Shown piece by piece: positions 54,712 through 64,000 of a stretch of 64,000 nucleotides of DNA (position 1 is the stretch's first letter; each line of letters opens with the position of its first letter). The stretch is taken from positions 43,268,369 through 43,332,368 of the forward strand of contig NC_092800.1 of NCBI RefSeq assembly GCF_918797505.1, given 5' to 3'. The notes beneath the pieces are model-generated. The model was not told the DNA's origin. It worked only from the letters and a program-made list of their open reading frames with translations, and made no database searches. Origin of the DNA: Bemisia tabaci (taxonomy: Eukaryota; Arthropoda; Insecta; Hemiptera; Aleyrodidae). The position numbers and the translations under genes are program-made.

Positions 54712-55102
54712 AAAATAGAATTTTTTTCTGGAAAAAAATATTAAGAAAATTTCTAGAAAAAACAAAGAAAATGAGAGTTATCCAGAAAATAGAAAGAAAA
54801 AACATTGCGAGTCAAAAGTCTGACCAAAGAAAATAGATCTATTCCATAGGTCTTCTTTCTGTCAACTTCCCATTTGGAAAAAAGATAGAAAATTTATTGA
54901 AAGTAGAATTATTTTCTAGCCAATTTCTTAATGTTTTCTTTTAAGAAAATACAAGGAAAAAATGTATTTTCTTTCCATTTTCTCGTGTCTATTTTCTAGA
55001 TCTACTTTATACCTATTTTCTTTCAAGAAAATTGTTCTATCTAGAAAGTAGTCATATTCTTGATGAGCGCCACCTAGAAAGTAGATGACAATGCTACTTG
55101 GG
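54712..55102. mobile_element. CCCAAGTAGC TIR element
   Basis: CCCAAGTAGC...GCTACTTGGG, 391 bp, AA on both sides. The interior is full of A/T-rich AAGAAAAT / ATTTTCT motifs in inverted arrangement. Confidence 0.75.
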
Positions 55103-55248
55103 AACGGACGTTACAGTCAATTTCCCATACTTCGGATACCTGAGTTCACAGGAATATTGACGTCATCGTGTACCATGTACCTACCAACGTCACGGCATGA
55201 ACAGTTGGAAAATGCTACCACCTTTTCATTTTTCTCTGTGCGCATATA

Positions 55249-55500
55249 CCTTCACCTTCCGGCCAAAATATCCCAAGCGCCACGCGACATTTAGAAATTT
55301 CCGCCGTCATTTTATTTTTTTACATAGAAATATTTGGCTGAATCTGTTAAAGAATTTCACTGAATTTTATCGGCAGCGCAAAAAAATTCGGTGAAATTTT
55401 CGGACAGCCTCGTTGAACAATTTCTCTGTAAAAGAAAAAAATATCGGCGAGCATTTTGAAACGTCGCATGGTGCTTGTGACACTTTGGCCGGAAGGTGAC
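55249..55500. mobile_element. GTCACCTTCCGG TIR element, copy 2
   Basis: 252 bp, TTCACCTTCCGGCCAAAATA to GGCCGGAAGGTGAC. Forms the left side of a pair with 55707-55959 around a ~200-bp segment. Confidence 0.82.
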
Positions 55501-55706
55501 GATTAGTTTTTGAAGCACTAATATAAAAATAAGACAAACGGAACCAACGCAACATGGAAACTGAGCGAGAAAAAGAATGCGCTTCGATTACGGCGCAGAG
55601 ATACAACTATTCGTGCTTGATGGATGTTCGTGTTGTATCTTCGAAATTGAAGGCGCGATGATGGCGTGAGGCGTGAACTCTTTTCATTTTCCTCTATGGG
55701 CATATC

Positions 55707-55959
55707 GTCACCTTCCGGCCAAAACATCACAAGCGCCATGCGACGTTTAAAATTTTCCGCCGCCATTTTTTTTTTTTTTTAACGGAAATTTTTGGTTAAA
55801 TCTGTTGGAAAATTTCACTGAATTTTATCGGCAGCACAAAGAAAATTCAGCGGAATTTTTGAACAGCTTCGTTGAACAATTTCTCTTCAAAAAAATAAAA
55901 TGGCGGCGGAAATTTTGAAACGTCGTAAGGCGCATGCGATACTTTGGCCGGAAGGTGAC
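55707..55959. mobile_element. GTCACCTTCCGG TIR element, copy 3
   Basis: 253 bp, GTCACCTTCCGGCCAAAACA to GGCCGGAAGGTGAC. The spacer 55501-55706 is the reverse complement of 51167-51350, so it is part of a larger mobile unit. Confidence 0.82.
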
Positions 55960-56046
55960 TCTACTTTGATTTCAGTCATCGATGTCCAGTCCAAGACCAT
56001 GCGTTTGGGCAGAAACTGCGACTCTTCCCGGTAACACACCGTTGTT

Positions 56047-56169
56047 TGGACATATTCAAATCAAAAGGAACTATATTCATTGTGACATGAGCCCTGTGAT
56101 CCATAGAGCACATGCATGACAGGTCTCATGTCATAATGGGATATAGTTCCTTTTGATTTGAATGCGTCG
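56047..56169. mobile_element. TGGACGTATTT-related hairpin MITE, variant
   Basis: TCAAATCAAAAGGAACTATA arms around the CATGAGCCCTG core shared with 2127-2250. The outer ends have diverged. Confidence 0.7.
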
Positions 56170-56484
56170 TTATGCGTGTGCGTGAAAATTCGCGGAGGGA
56201 AATGAGTGTCCGCTGGGAATGGGATGAATGGACCATTAATTAGAAGGAGGGTGCAGGGAGGGCGAGGAGAAAATGGGAAAATGGGGCAATCATAATTTGC
56301 AATCAAATCTCGTCAACTCAAATCAATCCCTGACTCACCACAGTGGGCACCACAGTTACGCACCACCGACGCTGCCGAACCTTCGATGAAATTTGCATAT
56401 TCGGGTCGCTGAAACAAGAGTTGGAACTCGCTGTGCATCTCACAATACCGTGTTTTTTCCTGCAAAAAGGACAGCTTATTTCTA

Positions 56485-56719
56485 CACTGGAAAAAAAAAA
56501 AAAACACACATTGGATCTAGAGTCCAGACTCTTAAAACGTCGACAAGAAAAAGTACTCTTGATTCAATCAGAATCTAGCTTACATCAAGAACCAAGCCTC
56601 TTAATTTAAGCGGATTTCGTTTTGATTCAAGCAAAAATCCGATTTAATCAAGAGTATTTTTTTTTGTCAATGTTTTCGAGAGTCTGGACTCTAGATCCAA
56701 TGTGGTTTTTTTTCCAGTG
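56485..56719. mobile_element. CACTGG-family MITE with TA TSD
   Basis: 235 bp with the sequence TA|CACTGG...CCAGTG|TA, the clearest target duplication in this family. Arms and internal GATTCAATCAGA are as in the other copies. Confidence 0.87.
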
Positions 56720-56799
56720 TACTTCTACCATTAATGGGTAAAAATCTCCAATTCCCACTCTCTATCGACTTTATCGATAGTCGCAAAAGTAATGGAAAT

Positions 56800-57021
56800 T
56801 GGACGTATTTCTATCAAACGAACCTAAGCGCCATAGAGTGAGGAAGGTAGAGGTGGGCTTGAATTGGCGGCGGAATCGGGCGTCCGTCTTATTCCGTCCT
56901 ATACTCGCAATGTTTTTGCATGGCGCTTAGGTCCGTCTGACAGAACGCGCTATCCGGGATTCTAAATTCCTCAAAAGGAACTCAAATTGGCGCTTAGTTC
57001 CGTTTGATAGAAATACGTCCA
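56800..57021. mobile_element. TGGACGTATTT hairpin MITE, long-loop form
   Basis: TGGACGTATTTCTATCAAAC and complement form the ends, with a ~150-bp unrelated centre containing further GCGCTTAG repeats. 222 bp. Confidence 0.78.
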
Positions 57022-57265
57022 ATTGGCCCAGTAGAACGCTGGAATGAAGCGTGAAAAAATAAAAATTTACATTCTTTGAATAAGAGAATTCACACTCCAC
57101 AGCTTCATCGCGAAATATACAAAAGCAGGGTATTATTTAAACAATTTAAATAAAGCGGGCTCATTTAGGGAGCATCACCTGTCGCTTATCGATATAGCCG
57201 GAAAAATCATAGAAATCGACCTAGTGGAATAGCAGAACAAACTATTACCAAAAATGAAAAAGGTA

Positions 57266-57750
57266 GAATTACGTAACGCTCTAGGGTGGGAGAGAGAGGG
57301 GGACGAGGAGAGCGTTACGCCATTTCGTTTATACTTGATAAAATATGGATAGGGACCCACGTCACAAAAAGCGTTACAACCCAAGTAGCACAGTGCAATG
57401 AAAATATTGAAATAAAGTCGACATTTTTTTACCATGAATTTTTTAATATTTTTACATCATTTTTGGTCCATAAATGCTGATTTCAAACTATCAACAAAGT
57501 GAATTCCATGTATCAGAAATATAGGCTGTATACAATACAATGAAAAACTGCAATTTATTTCAATTTTATTGCAATAAATTTCAATAAGCCGTGTGCCTTC
57601 AATCAGTAGATAGGCAACATACACAAAACGCCGATATGGTAATATCATTTTATCATGTAATTGCAATGTATCGCAAGCTGCGCTACTTGGGAAGAGGGAG
57701 AGGGGGTCAAAAATGCCGGAAAAGTGCGTTACGTAATTTAGGGCCGGCCC
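57266..57750. mobile_element. ACGTAACGC-ended repeat with nested insertion
   Basis: AATTACGTAACGCTC at the left and GTGCGTTACGTAATTTAGG at the right, the same ends as 18436-18908. G-rich interior (GGGAGAGAGAGGGGGACG) and the nested CCCAAGTAGC element. Confidence 0.55.
57380..57691. mobile_element. CCCAAGTAGC TIR element, second copy
   Basis: CCCAAGTAGCACAGTG...TGCGCTACTTGGG, 312 bp, AA on both sides, inserted in an ACGTAACGC-type repeat (57266-57750). Confidence 0.75.
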
Positions 57751-58060
57751 TTTAGAGTAATGATGGCCTAATGCTTAAATGAATCAGTGAGAACGAAAAC
57801 ACACCAACTCGGTAACTCGAAAATGCTCCATTTCCATTGAAGATAGTTAATTTACACAAAGGTCATTGAAGGTAGCACATCTGTTCCAACTTGGACTTTT
57901 GAAGTGTCCATAAGTACTTGTCTTTCGGCGGAAGAAATATTTTTCTTAAACTAACTTCTTCACCTAATATGCAGTTTTGTGTATGTCTTGACCATTTTCA
58001 TTTTTTCGAGTTGGTGTGTTTTCGTTCTCACTAATTCAAATGTGCACCGTGTCTACAGTG
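57751..58060. other. No gene recognised
   Basis: Contains the pair AACGAAAACACACCAACTCG (57793) and CGAGTTGGTGTGTTTTCGTT (58007), an inverted repeat with a ~195-base centre, perhaps another small element. Confidence 0.5.
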
Positions 58061-58460
58061 TTCCATTCCTACAACCCAAATCCGGGTAAAATTCGCTTAC
58101 TGTGCGCGATCACCTAAGCTTGGGCCGGGGAGGTTCGATTGGGCCATGACGACGACAGGGACAGGCGAGAGATGAGCGAAGGGTCAAAGGGAACCTGTGT
58201 CCGTAGCTGTGGCACCGTCCGGGTTCTTTGAGCAGCGCGCGTCCCTCCTCGATCCTTATCACTATCTGTTTATCACTCCCTTTACAAAGGCCCTAATTTG
58301 CAGCGCGTGGCCCTCCCCCCCCTCCCATCGCGAGAGTTTCCCAGTAATTAGAAGCCGCCGCCGCGCCGCTTCGCGCTTTGTTTCCTTGTCATCAGGTAAC
58401 TTTCAGCAGCCGTGGATGAGCGAAAAAGCTCACCATTGTCCGTCCGGCCTCCTCCGTGTG
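58061..58460. other. GC-rich unique island
   Basis: Single copy, with CCCAGTAATTAGAAGCCG near 58341. The 89-codon frame at 58197 is not supported. Possible regulatory DNA. Confidence 0.4.
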
Positions 58461-58467
58461 TACTAGG

Positions 58468-58717
58468 CTGCCACGCTAAGGAAAAACGCCGTATGGACCT
58501 TCAGGCGTAGACAAATTTCCTTTGATGAAACACGAATTTCCTGGAAAAAATGAAGATTTTTCTTCCAATTTTTCAGATAATTTTGTTCGCAATTTCAACC
58601 AAAGTTCCTGAAAATTTCAAGGAAAAATATTCATAACTTGCCTCAAAAATAAACATTTTATAGAAGGCAATTGGCAACTCTCGAATGTTCATACGGCGTT
58701 CTTCCTTAGCACGGCAG
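58468..58717 (+). mobile_element. CTGCCGTGCTAAGG-family MITE, unit 1 of a triplet
   Basis: 250 bp, CTGCCACGCTAAGGAAAAAC to CCTTAGCACGGCAG, flanked by TAGG on both sides (58464-58467, 58718-58721), a probable 4-bp TSD. Confidence 0.87.
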
Positions 58718-58732
58718 TAGGGTACCTCTATA

Positions 58733-58992
58733 GTGCCGTGCTAAAGACAAGCGCCGAATGAGCCTTCAGGGTTCAGGCGTTGCCAAATTTCCTTCGACAT
58801 AACACTAATTTTCAGGAAAATTTGTGAATATTTTTCTTCAAATCCCACCGATAATTTTGTTTGTAATTTGATCTGAAGTGTCTGAATATTTCACGGAAAA
58901 ATATGCTTAACTTTTCTCAAAAATGTAAGTTTTATCCTGAGAAATTTGACAACTCTAGAATGTTCATACGGCGTTTTGCCTTAGCACGGCAG
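58733..58992 (+). mobile_element. CTGCCGTGCTAAGG-family MITE, unit 2 of a triplet
   Basis: Same orientation as unit 1; spacer GGTACCTCTATAGTG precedes it. Confidence 0.86.
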
Positions 58993-59007
58993 AATGGCAC
59001 CTATATA

Positions 59008-59259
59008 GTGCTCGCTAAAGGCAAACGCCGTATGAGCCTTCAGGCGTTGCCAACTTTCCTTCGACATAACACTAATTTTCAGGAAAATTTGTGAATATTT
59101 TTCTTCAAATTCCTACGATAATTTTGTTTGTAATCTGATCTAAAGTGTCTGAAAATTTCACGGAAAAATATACTTAACTTTTCTCAAAAATGTAAGTTTT
59201 ATCCTGAGAAATTTGGCAAGTCTAGAATGTTCATACGGCGTTTTTCCTTAGCACGGCAG
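59008..59259 (+). mobile_element. CTGCCGTGCTAAGG-family MITE, unit 3 of a triplet
   Basis: Almost identical to unit 2, including the spacer form GGCACCTATATAGTG, so units 2 and 3 derive from a local duplication. Confidence 0.86.
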
Positions 59260-59335
59260 TATACGGGAGAGTATTGCCATTTCTGTGCCGCTCTCTGATT
59301 GGTTCATCAGTTTTAGGCTATCATGAAGCTCCGAA

Positions 59336-59555
59336 TTTGGCCCAATATAAACAAACCCGACCCAGAGGAACACGTATGGTCGGCTGAGAAATGAATGATA
59401 ATCACACTCAAAGGTTAATTTTCGGTAAAACTATCTATCAAAGTTCGATCTGAACAATTCAGAAGTTGGATATGAAAAAATTTCTATAACATCCAAAATC
59501 ACGTCTGGAACTTTGTAGAACCTTATCGCCATCTTGTTTGTTTCATTGGGCCAAA
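59336..59555. mobile_element. TTTGGCCCAAT TIR element
   Basis: TTTGGCCCAATATAAACAAA and complement TTTGTTTCATTGGGCCAAA, 220 bp; no clear TSD. Confidence 0.65.
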
Positions 59556-60394
59556 CTAGGAGCGGTGGGGCTGGGGTTTGTTCACAATGGGCCAACTTTG
59601 GGGCCCAGGAGGTTTTATAGACGTAATTACTAGAACGGCACCATTAAATAGAATAAGTAATACTCCGTGGAGAAATACTGGCATGGTTTATTTTACCACA
59701 CCAGAATACGCGCGTGGACGAAACGGTCTTCAGTCAGATATTTACCATACCGCAATAGCCGCTAGGGCTATAAGATAAGTCAGCTCAATGGAGGTATTCG
59801 GTATGGTAAAACTTGCCAATCTAATAGCAGCAACGATCATACTTTTATTTCAGTGATGGAATAGAGGTTTTATCGTTACTTTGATTTACATACGTCGTGG
59901 ACTTGTTCAGAAAAACCTAGCATGCAGAGATAATTATTTCGATTTGACTCTGGAACCGCGGAAGTCGCAGGCACTTATTTTTGGAAAATACTGTACGAGA
60001 TCGCCTCTGTGTTGGTTGACGGTGCGTGTGCGAATAAGATCTAATGAGGTCCTGAAGTATCTTGAAGTATGACTGGAATATAATTATTTCATCGTGAGGA
60101 ACAGTCAAATTATTAAAAAATGCCAATTTGATATGCGACTTTAATTCGCTGGCGAGCGGGCTATTCGGATTAACGAACACAGAAAACCTATACGACTTCT
60201 TAATACAAAATAGGATCCTTCTTTGTTCCTCCGAGGGTACCTACACGTATTTTTTTCCTTTTTCAAATATAGCGAATGAATTGACTTGAATGAAAGAGTA
60301 AAATAACATTTTTCGTAATAGCTCGGAAAAATCACGGTGGATTTTAAAGTGTTCATATTCGTTTACCTTTATAAAATAGGCAGTGAAAAAGTTG
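59556..60394. other. No gene recognised
   Basis: Short frames at 59578 and 59881 have no recognised domain or context. Confidence 0.4.
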
Positions 60395-60960
60395 CAACGT
60401 CGCAAATTGAGGTACGTATGTTTAAATCCTCACCGTCGGTGATGTGAAAATGTGTAACTGCCTACGCGCTGGAGTGCGCTAACAGCGGTAATTGTGATCC
60501 GTGATAGTGATCCTCTGCCATCAAGTCGAGGCGATACTTTGGAAGGCGCACTGAGCAACTATTCCACCTCGGAAGTATTGCGCAGTATCAAACGTAATTG
60601 AAGGCGCACTAACGTTTGTAAATTGACCGATATCATATCGCTCACCACTGACAAGGAGTAAGAGGTAGAGTCTTATTGATCCTACAATATGCGGCTCCTG
60701 TTTGATCGATTTATGTGAAACTCAATAAGAAGTGACGCTTTTGGACGGGAAACTTGAGTTTCAACTCATATTTTCAAAATTCGAAAATCCAAGGGGTGAA
60801 AAACCAAGGCCTAAAATGCTATCTCAGCTCCTGTACGATCCATTTTTGTGAAACTTGGAGTCAAGTGGTAATTGCTTGCTGAGAGGTCGGATTTTCAGTC
60901 AAATTTTCGAAATTCAGTAATCAAAGATGGCGGAAGTGATCTAAAACGCTATCTTGGTGT
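60395..60960 (-). repeat. Dispersed repeat D, inverted copy
   Basis: Reverse complement of about 42600-42990, including AACGTCGCAAATTGAGGTA and GGTGATGTGAAAATGTG, but without the LINE fragment. Confidence 0.65.
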
Positions 60961-61959
60961 CGTCGAAATAATCCGACTTTGAAATTGAGATACCTATTAT
61001 TTTTCTGTTCAGTTTCAAAATCGATATACTCTCAGCTGACTTATGACTCGATATCGACTATCGCTCATCCCTATTTTGTTTTGAAATTGCTTGTCTCTTT
61101 ATTCATGTATTTATATTTTTATTCCTTTCTCGGAGGATCATAACAACAGTTAATAATATTCACATCATAGCAGTAATAGCGTGCTGAAAATCAACGATTG
61201 TCACATGGGATGTTTTTTGAGCTTAATTATCTCTCCAGGCTCGTTTACCTCTAGGGCTACATCTAATTTCGAAACTACTGATACGGTAACCGTATTTTAC
61301 CTGAAATTTAAAGGAGGCAAAATGGACGGCGGCGCCTTTTTCCTCACAGTCTGACTATATAGAGTTGGGAAAAAAGAATTGTACGAGATCCTATGGAACA
61401 TACTATGATCGGTCATCGTTCAAAAAATGGAAAAGATGAAAAATAAATCTGCAACGTCCTAACGCATTGTTGCATAGTTTCATCATCGAAATAGCAAAAT
61501 ATCATTGAAAAAGTATCGAGGAAAATTGCCCATCCGAACTTACAATTAGCTGTCATGTTCGGCAATACTGTAATAATGTTGTCGCAATAAAGCACAAGGT
61601 CTCGCCTCATCAAACGGTCTTGTCATTCGCAGGGAGAAAGAAATTATACTGGGATGCTACAAAAACCCCATTTCAAAGAGTCATACATCGGAGACTCCTT
61701 CGCAGCCTTTGCGAGGCATTTAATTTGTGGCTATAATACTTAACAGTAATTTTAACAGTTCTTGCTTTATTATCTGAAGCGTTTTATTTGTCCCGAGGCA
61801 TCACTTGAGCAATTTTTTGAGTGCCGTATCGCTGACTAGGGGAGGGACATAAACTAATTTTAATCAAAACGGCAAACTTATTCGACCCCGAATTCCTCAT
61901 CCTCGCGACGGGTTCGATTCCATTGATCACGCGAGGGAGGAATCCTCAGAGCATTAACC
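60961..61959. other. No gene recognised
   Basis: AT-rich DNA; GGGTTCGATTCC near 61909 is B-box-like but lacks a tRNA fold. Confidence 0.4.
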
Positions 61960-61991
61960 AGTTGTGTGGCGTGCTTTGCGATATATAGATT
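61960..61991. mobile_element. Truncated hAT MITE end
   Basis: CAGTTGTGTGGCGTGC followed by TTTGCGATATATAGATTG matches the first ~32 bases of the hAT MITEs, then stops exactly where the duplicated 2-kb block begins. Confidence 0.6.
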
Positions 61992-64000
61992 GATCCTTTC
62001 TGCTTAACGCCGTCCTACTGAGTACGGAAAAATTTTCTCTGGGAAATATGTAAAATGTGATGAAAACCGGTTATCAACTCCCGTTCATTGTGGTGTGGCA
62101 ACTGTGTGCTAGGATATCTATTCATGGCGTAGCGCCAGCCGAAATGACGGAAACAGTCGAGACTGGAGGACTTGGGATGGATGGGACTCGGCTCGGTATG
62201 ACGCAAGCCTTGAGGGATTTATCTCAGGTCGCCGAGGGTGAAAAGTGCAGCCCGAAAGACAGGGATCTTGAAAACTTCGGCAAAATTTTCATAGATTCTT
62301 CTTCCTCTCGGAAGTTTGTAGAAATGGATCACTAAATCAGGTACGATTTTTGCATTTTGATATCGTTCTACCTTCCGACCAATACGACGTTCAAAATTTC
62401 CGCCGTCATTTTATTTTTTTTTCAGAGAAAGTTGTTCGTGAATTTGTTTGAATTATTTTACTGAATTTTATCGGCAGCTAGTAAAAAATTCTCGTGAAAT
62501 TTTCGGACAGCTTCTTTGAACATTGTTTTCTGTTAAAAATTGATGGCGGCGGAATTTGAAACGGTCGCATGTGCTTCGTGATACTTTGACACGAGGTGAC
62601 GATATGCCATAGAGAAAAATGAAAGAGTTCACGCTTCACGCCTCATCGCGCCTTCCATTTCGCTGATACAACTCGAGACAACATCAAGCACGGATAGTTG
62701 TATCTCAGCGCCGTAATCGAAGCGCATTTCTTTTTCTCGCAATTTCCATGTTGCGTTGGTTCCGTTCGTCTTATTTTTCGATGGTGAAACTGCATAAATG
62801 CGTTTTCGCAATTTTCCTACATGGAAAACTACTAGGCGTCATTTCTTGAAAACTTCGGTATTTTTTTCTTTGTGTAAAGATTTATTCTGTAAAATTTTTC
62901 CTGCTATGATGTTGGGTTCTCAATCTCCTTTTAAAAATAAAATGAAAGCAAAAATTTCGAAAACCGCAACCGATATCGCATTGTTTGTTTACAAATCGAT
63001 GGTAAAACTATAGTATCTCCAGATGCAGTTATATTTGGGGGGGCTTATACAATATCTTTTAAAACAAAGTCAGATTTGAGAAAATTTTATAACGTGTGAA
63101 TAAGCACTACGTATAGCTCTTATTGCAGCTATAGATTTTTAAAATTTAGTTTCATAGTAAATCTAGAAGAGGTTGATTTTTCTGAACCCGCACCAGTCTC
63201 TCCGCCGCGGTGTCAAAATTCCACGGAGCGTCATCAGCAAATGAGCTGTGTGCATCAATCGTAACCGCCAAAAAAGTGACTTAGAGGTGGTTTTCTAGGA
63301 CAAAATAGGCTTTGGCAGTTTTTAAAACACACTCCAAATTGAACAGGAGCCGTAGGTCGTAGGATCAGGGCTCTCTACATTGGTGGTAAAACGGTGACCC
63401 GTCAATTTTTGACATGAGTCAGGTTGCGCACTCTCATTTTCGTCTGATACTGTCAATACTTCTGTGTGGAATAGGTGCTCAGAGTGCCTTCAACAGAATC
63501 GCTTCAATTAGGAGAACTCGCTCAGATATTTCAGATTTTTAAGGTTGTTAAATCATAATAAAAACAATTCTTTTCGCGGAAAAATGTTTCTAAATTTTCT
63601 TGAAAAAGGAGATTGTGACAGCATAAGTTGTTCCATTCAAATAAGTGGATCGCAAAATAGCAAAAAAAAATAAAAAAAAAAAAAAAAAAAAAAACAGCAG
63701 CGATTACTGTTTTGTAAATAAATGTGCCTTCTTCTATAATTATCTCAAAATACTCTCAGAATGGCAAATATTTTTGCTTCCACCAAAAAAACTGTTAATT
63801 GTAATGGGAAATATTCGTGTAGGATTTTTAAAAACGGTTACATATGTGAGTTTTCTTAAGAGGAAAGAGAAGTTGGCATAATTTTGAAACACTGAATTTC
63901 GCATGGGTTCCTTTTTGCTACATGCGATCCAATTCACACTCGAATCTGCATAGTGAACTCTAGGAAATCTCAGATATCCTATCGGTGCATTACAACGATG
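61992..64000 (+). repeat. 2-kb duplicated block, indel-rich copy
   Basis: Same order as 50562-52508 with many single-base insertions and deletions, so it is about 3 percent longer. The window ends inside it. The pattern suggests unpolished long-read sequence. Confidence 0.88.
62365..62600. mobile_element. GTCACCTTCCGG TIR element in the indel-rich copy
   Basis: Corresponds position by position to 50918-51166 but both tips carry indels (GTTCTACCTTCCG; ACACGAGGTGAC). Confidence 0.8.

Noticed and set aside
61909..61921. B-box-like GGTTCGATTCC
   Set aside because: The surrounding sequence does not form tRNA arms; too weak to call a tRNA or SINE.

Overview
The window is repeat-rich, AT-rich animal nuclear DNA, most likely from an arthropod and probably an insect. 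The evidence is dense short inverted-repeat DNA transposons, an LTR retrotransposon whose gag remnant looks Bel/Pao-like, decayed pieces of an insect-type LINE reverse transcriptase C-terminus, long spliceosomal introns, AATAAA signals, and no prokaryotic gene organisation. A sap-feeding hemipteran such as a whitefly would fit the style of the repeats, but that is only a guess.

One gene is well supported. It starts at 29720 in a near-perfect GCCACCATGG context. Exon 1 (29720-29837) encodes a hydrophobic signal sequence. A phase-1 intron of about 4.2 kb runs 29838-34045, and exon 2 begins at 34046 with Asn/Gln/Pro repeats and then a Cys- and Trp-rich domain. The coding sense carries on after an in-frame stop at 34264, but in another frame. 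Either an 80-nt intron (34263-34342) or a one-base slip in the GGG at 34261-34263 would explain this. AATAAA signals follow at 34656 and 34697. I recognise no known family; it reads as a small secreted orphan protein. A second, weaker candidate is a 97-residue ORF at 46215-46508 with a signal-peptide-like start.

Nearly everything else is mobile DNA. At least fifteen families can be told apart by their terminal inverted repeats (TIRs): a hAT-type family (CAGTGGCGTGGCG) with 8-bp target-site duplications (TSDs), a CACTGG family, a CTGCCGTGCTAAGG family, a longer family sharing its CTGCCGTG end, a TGGACGTATTT hairpin family, a long palindrome (GGAGATGTTGCATG) family, a pogo-like family, a CCCAAGTAGC family and others. 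Several lie inside one another. In at least seven cases an uninterrupted relative elsewhere in the window supplies the empty site, so the order of insertion can be read directly. A 3.68-kb LTR element (23634-27310) has two identical 168-bp LTRs and a 4-bp TSD, yet its gag is broken and I see no pol.

Between the repeats are about nine GC-rich, apparently single-copy islands (near 1.5-2.1, 4.9-5.6, 14.3-14.8, 16.5-16.8, 38.0-38.8, 39.0-39.3, 48.55-48.85, 52.6-53.2 and 58.1-58.5 kb). They have no convincing reading frame and may be regulatory.

The final 2 kb (61992-64000) repeats 50562-52508 but differs mainly by single-base indels, which looks like unpolished long-read sequence rather than evolution.
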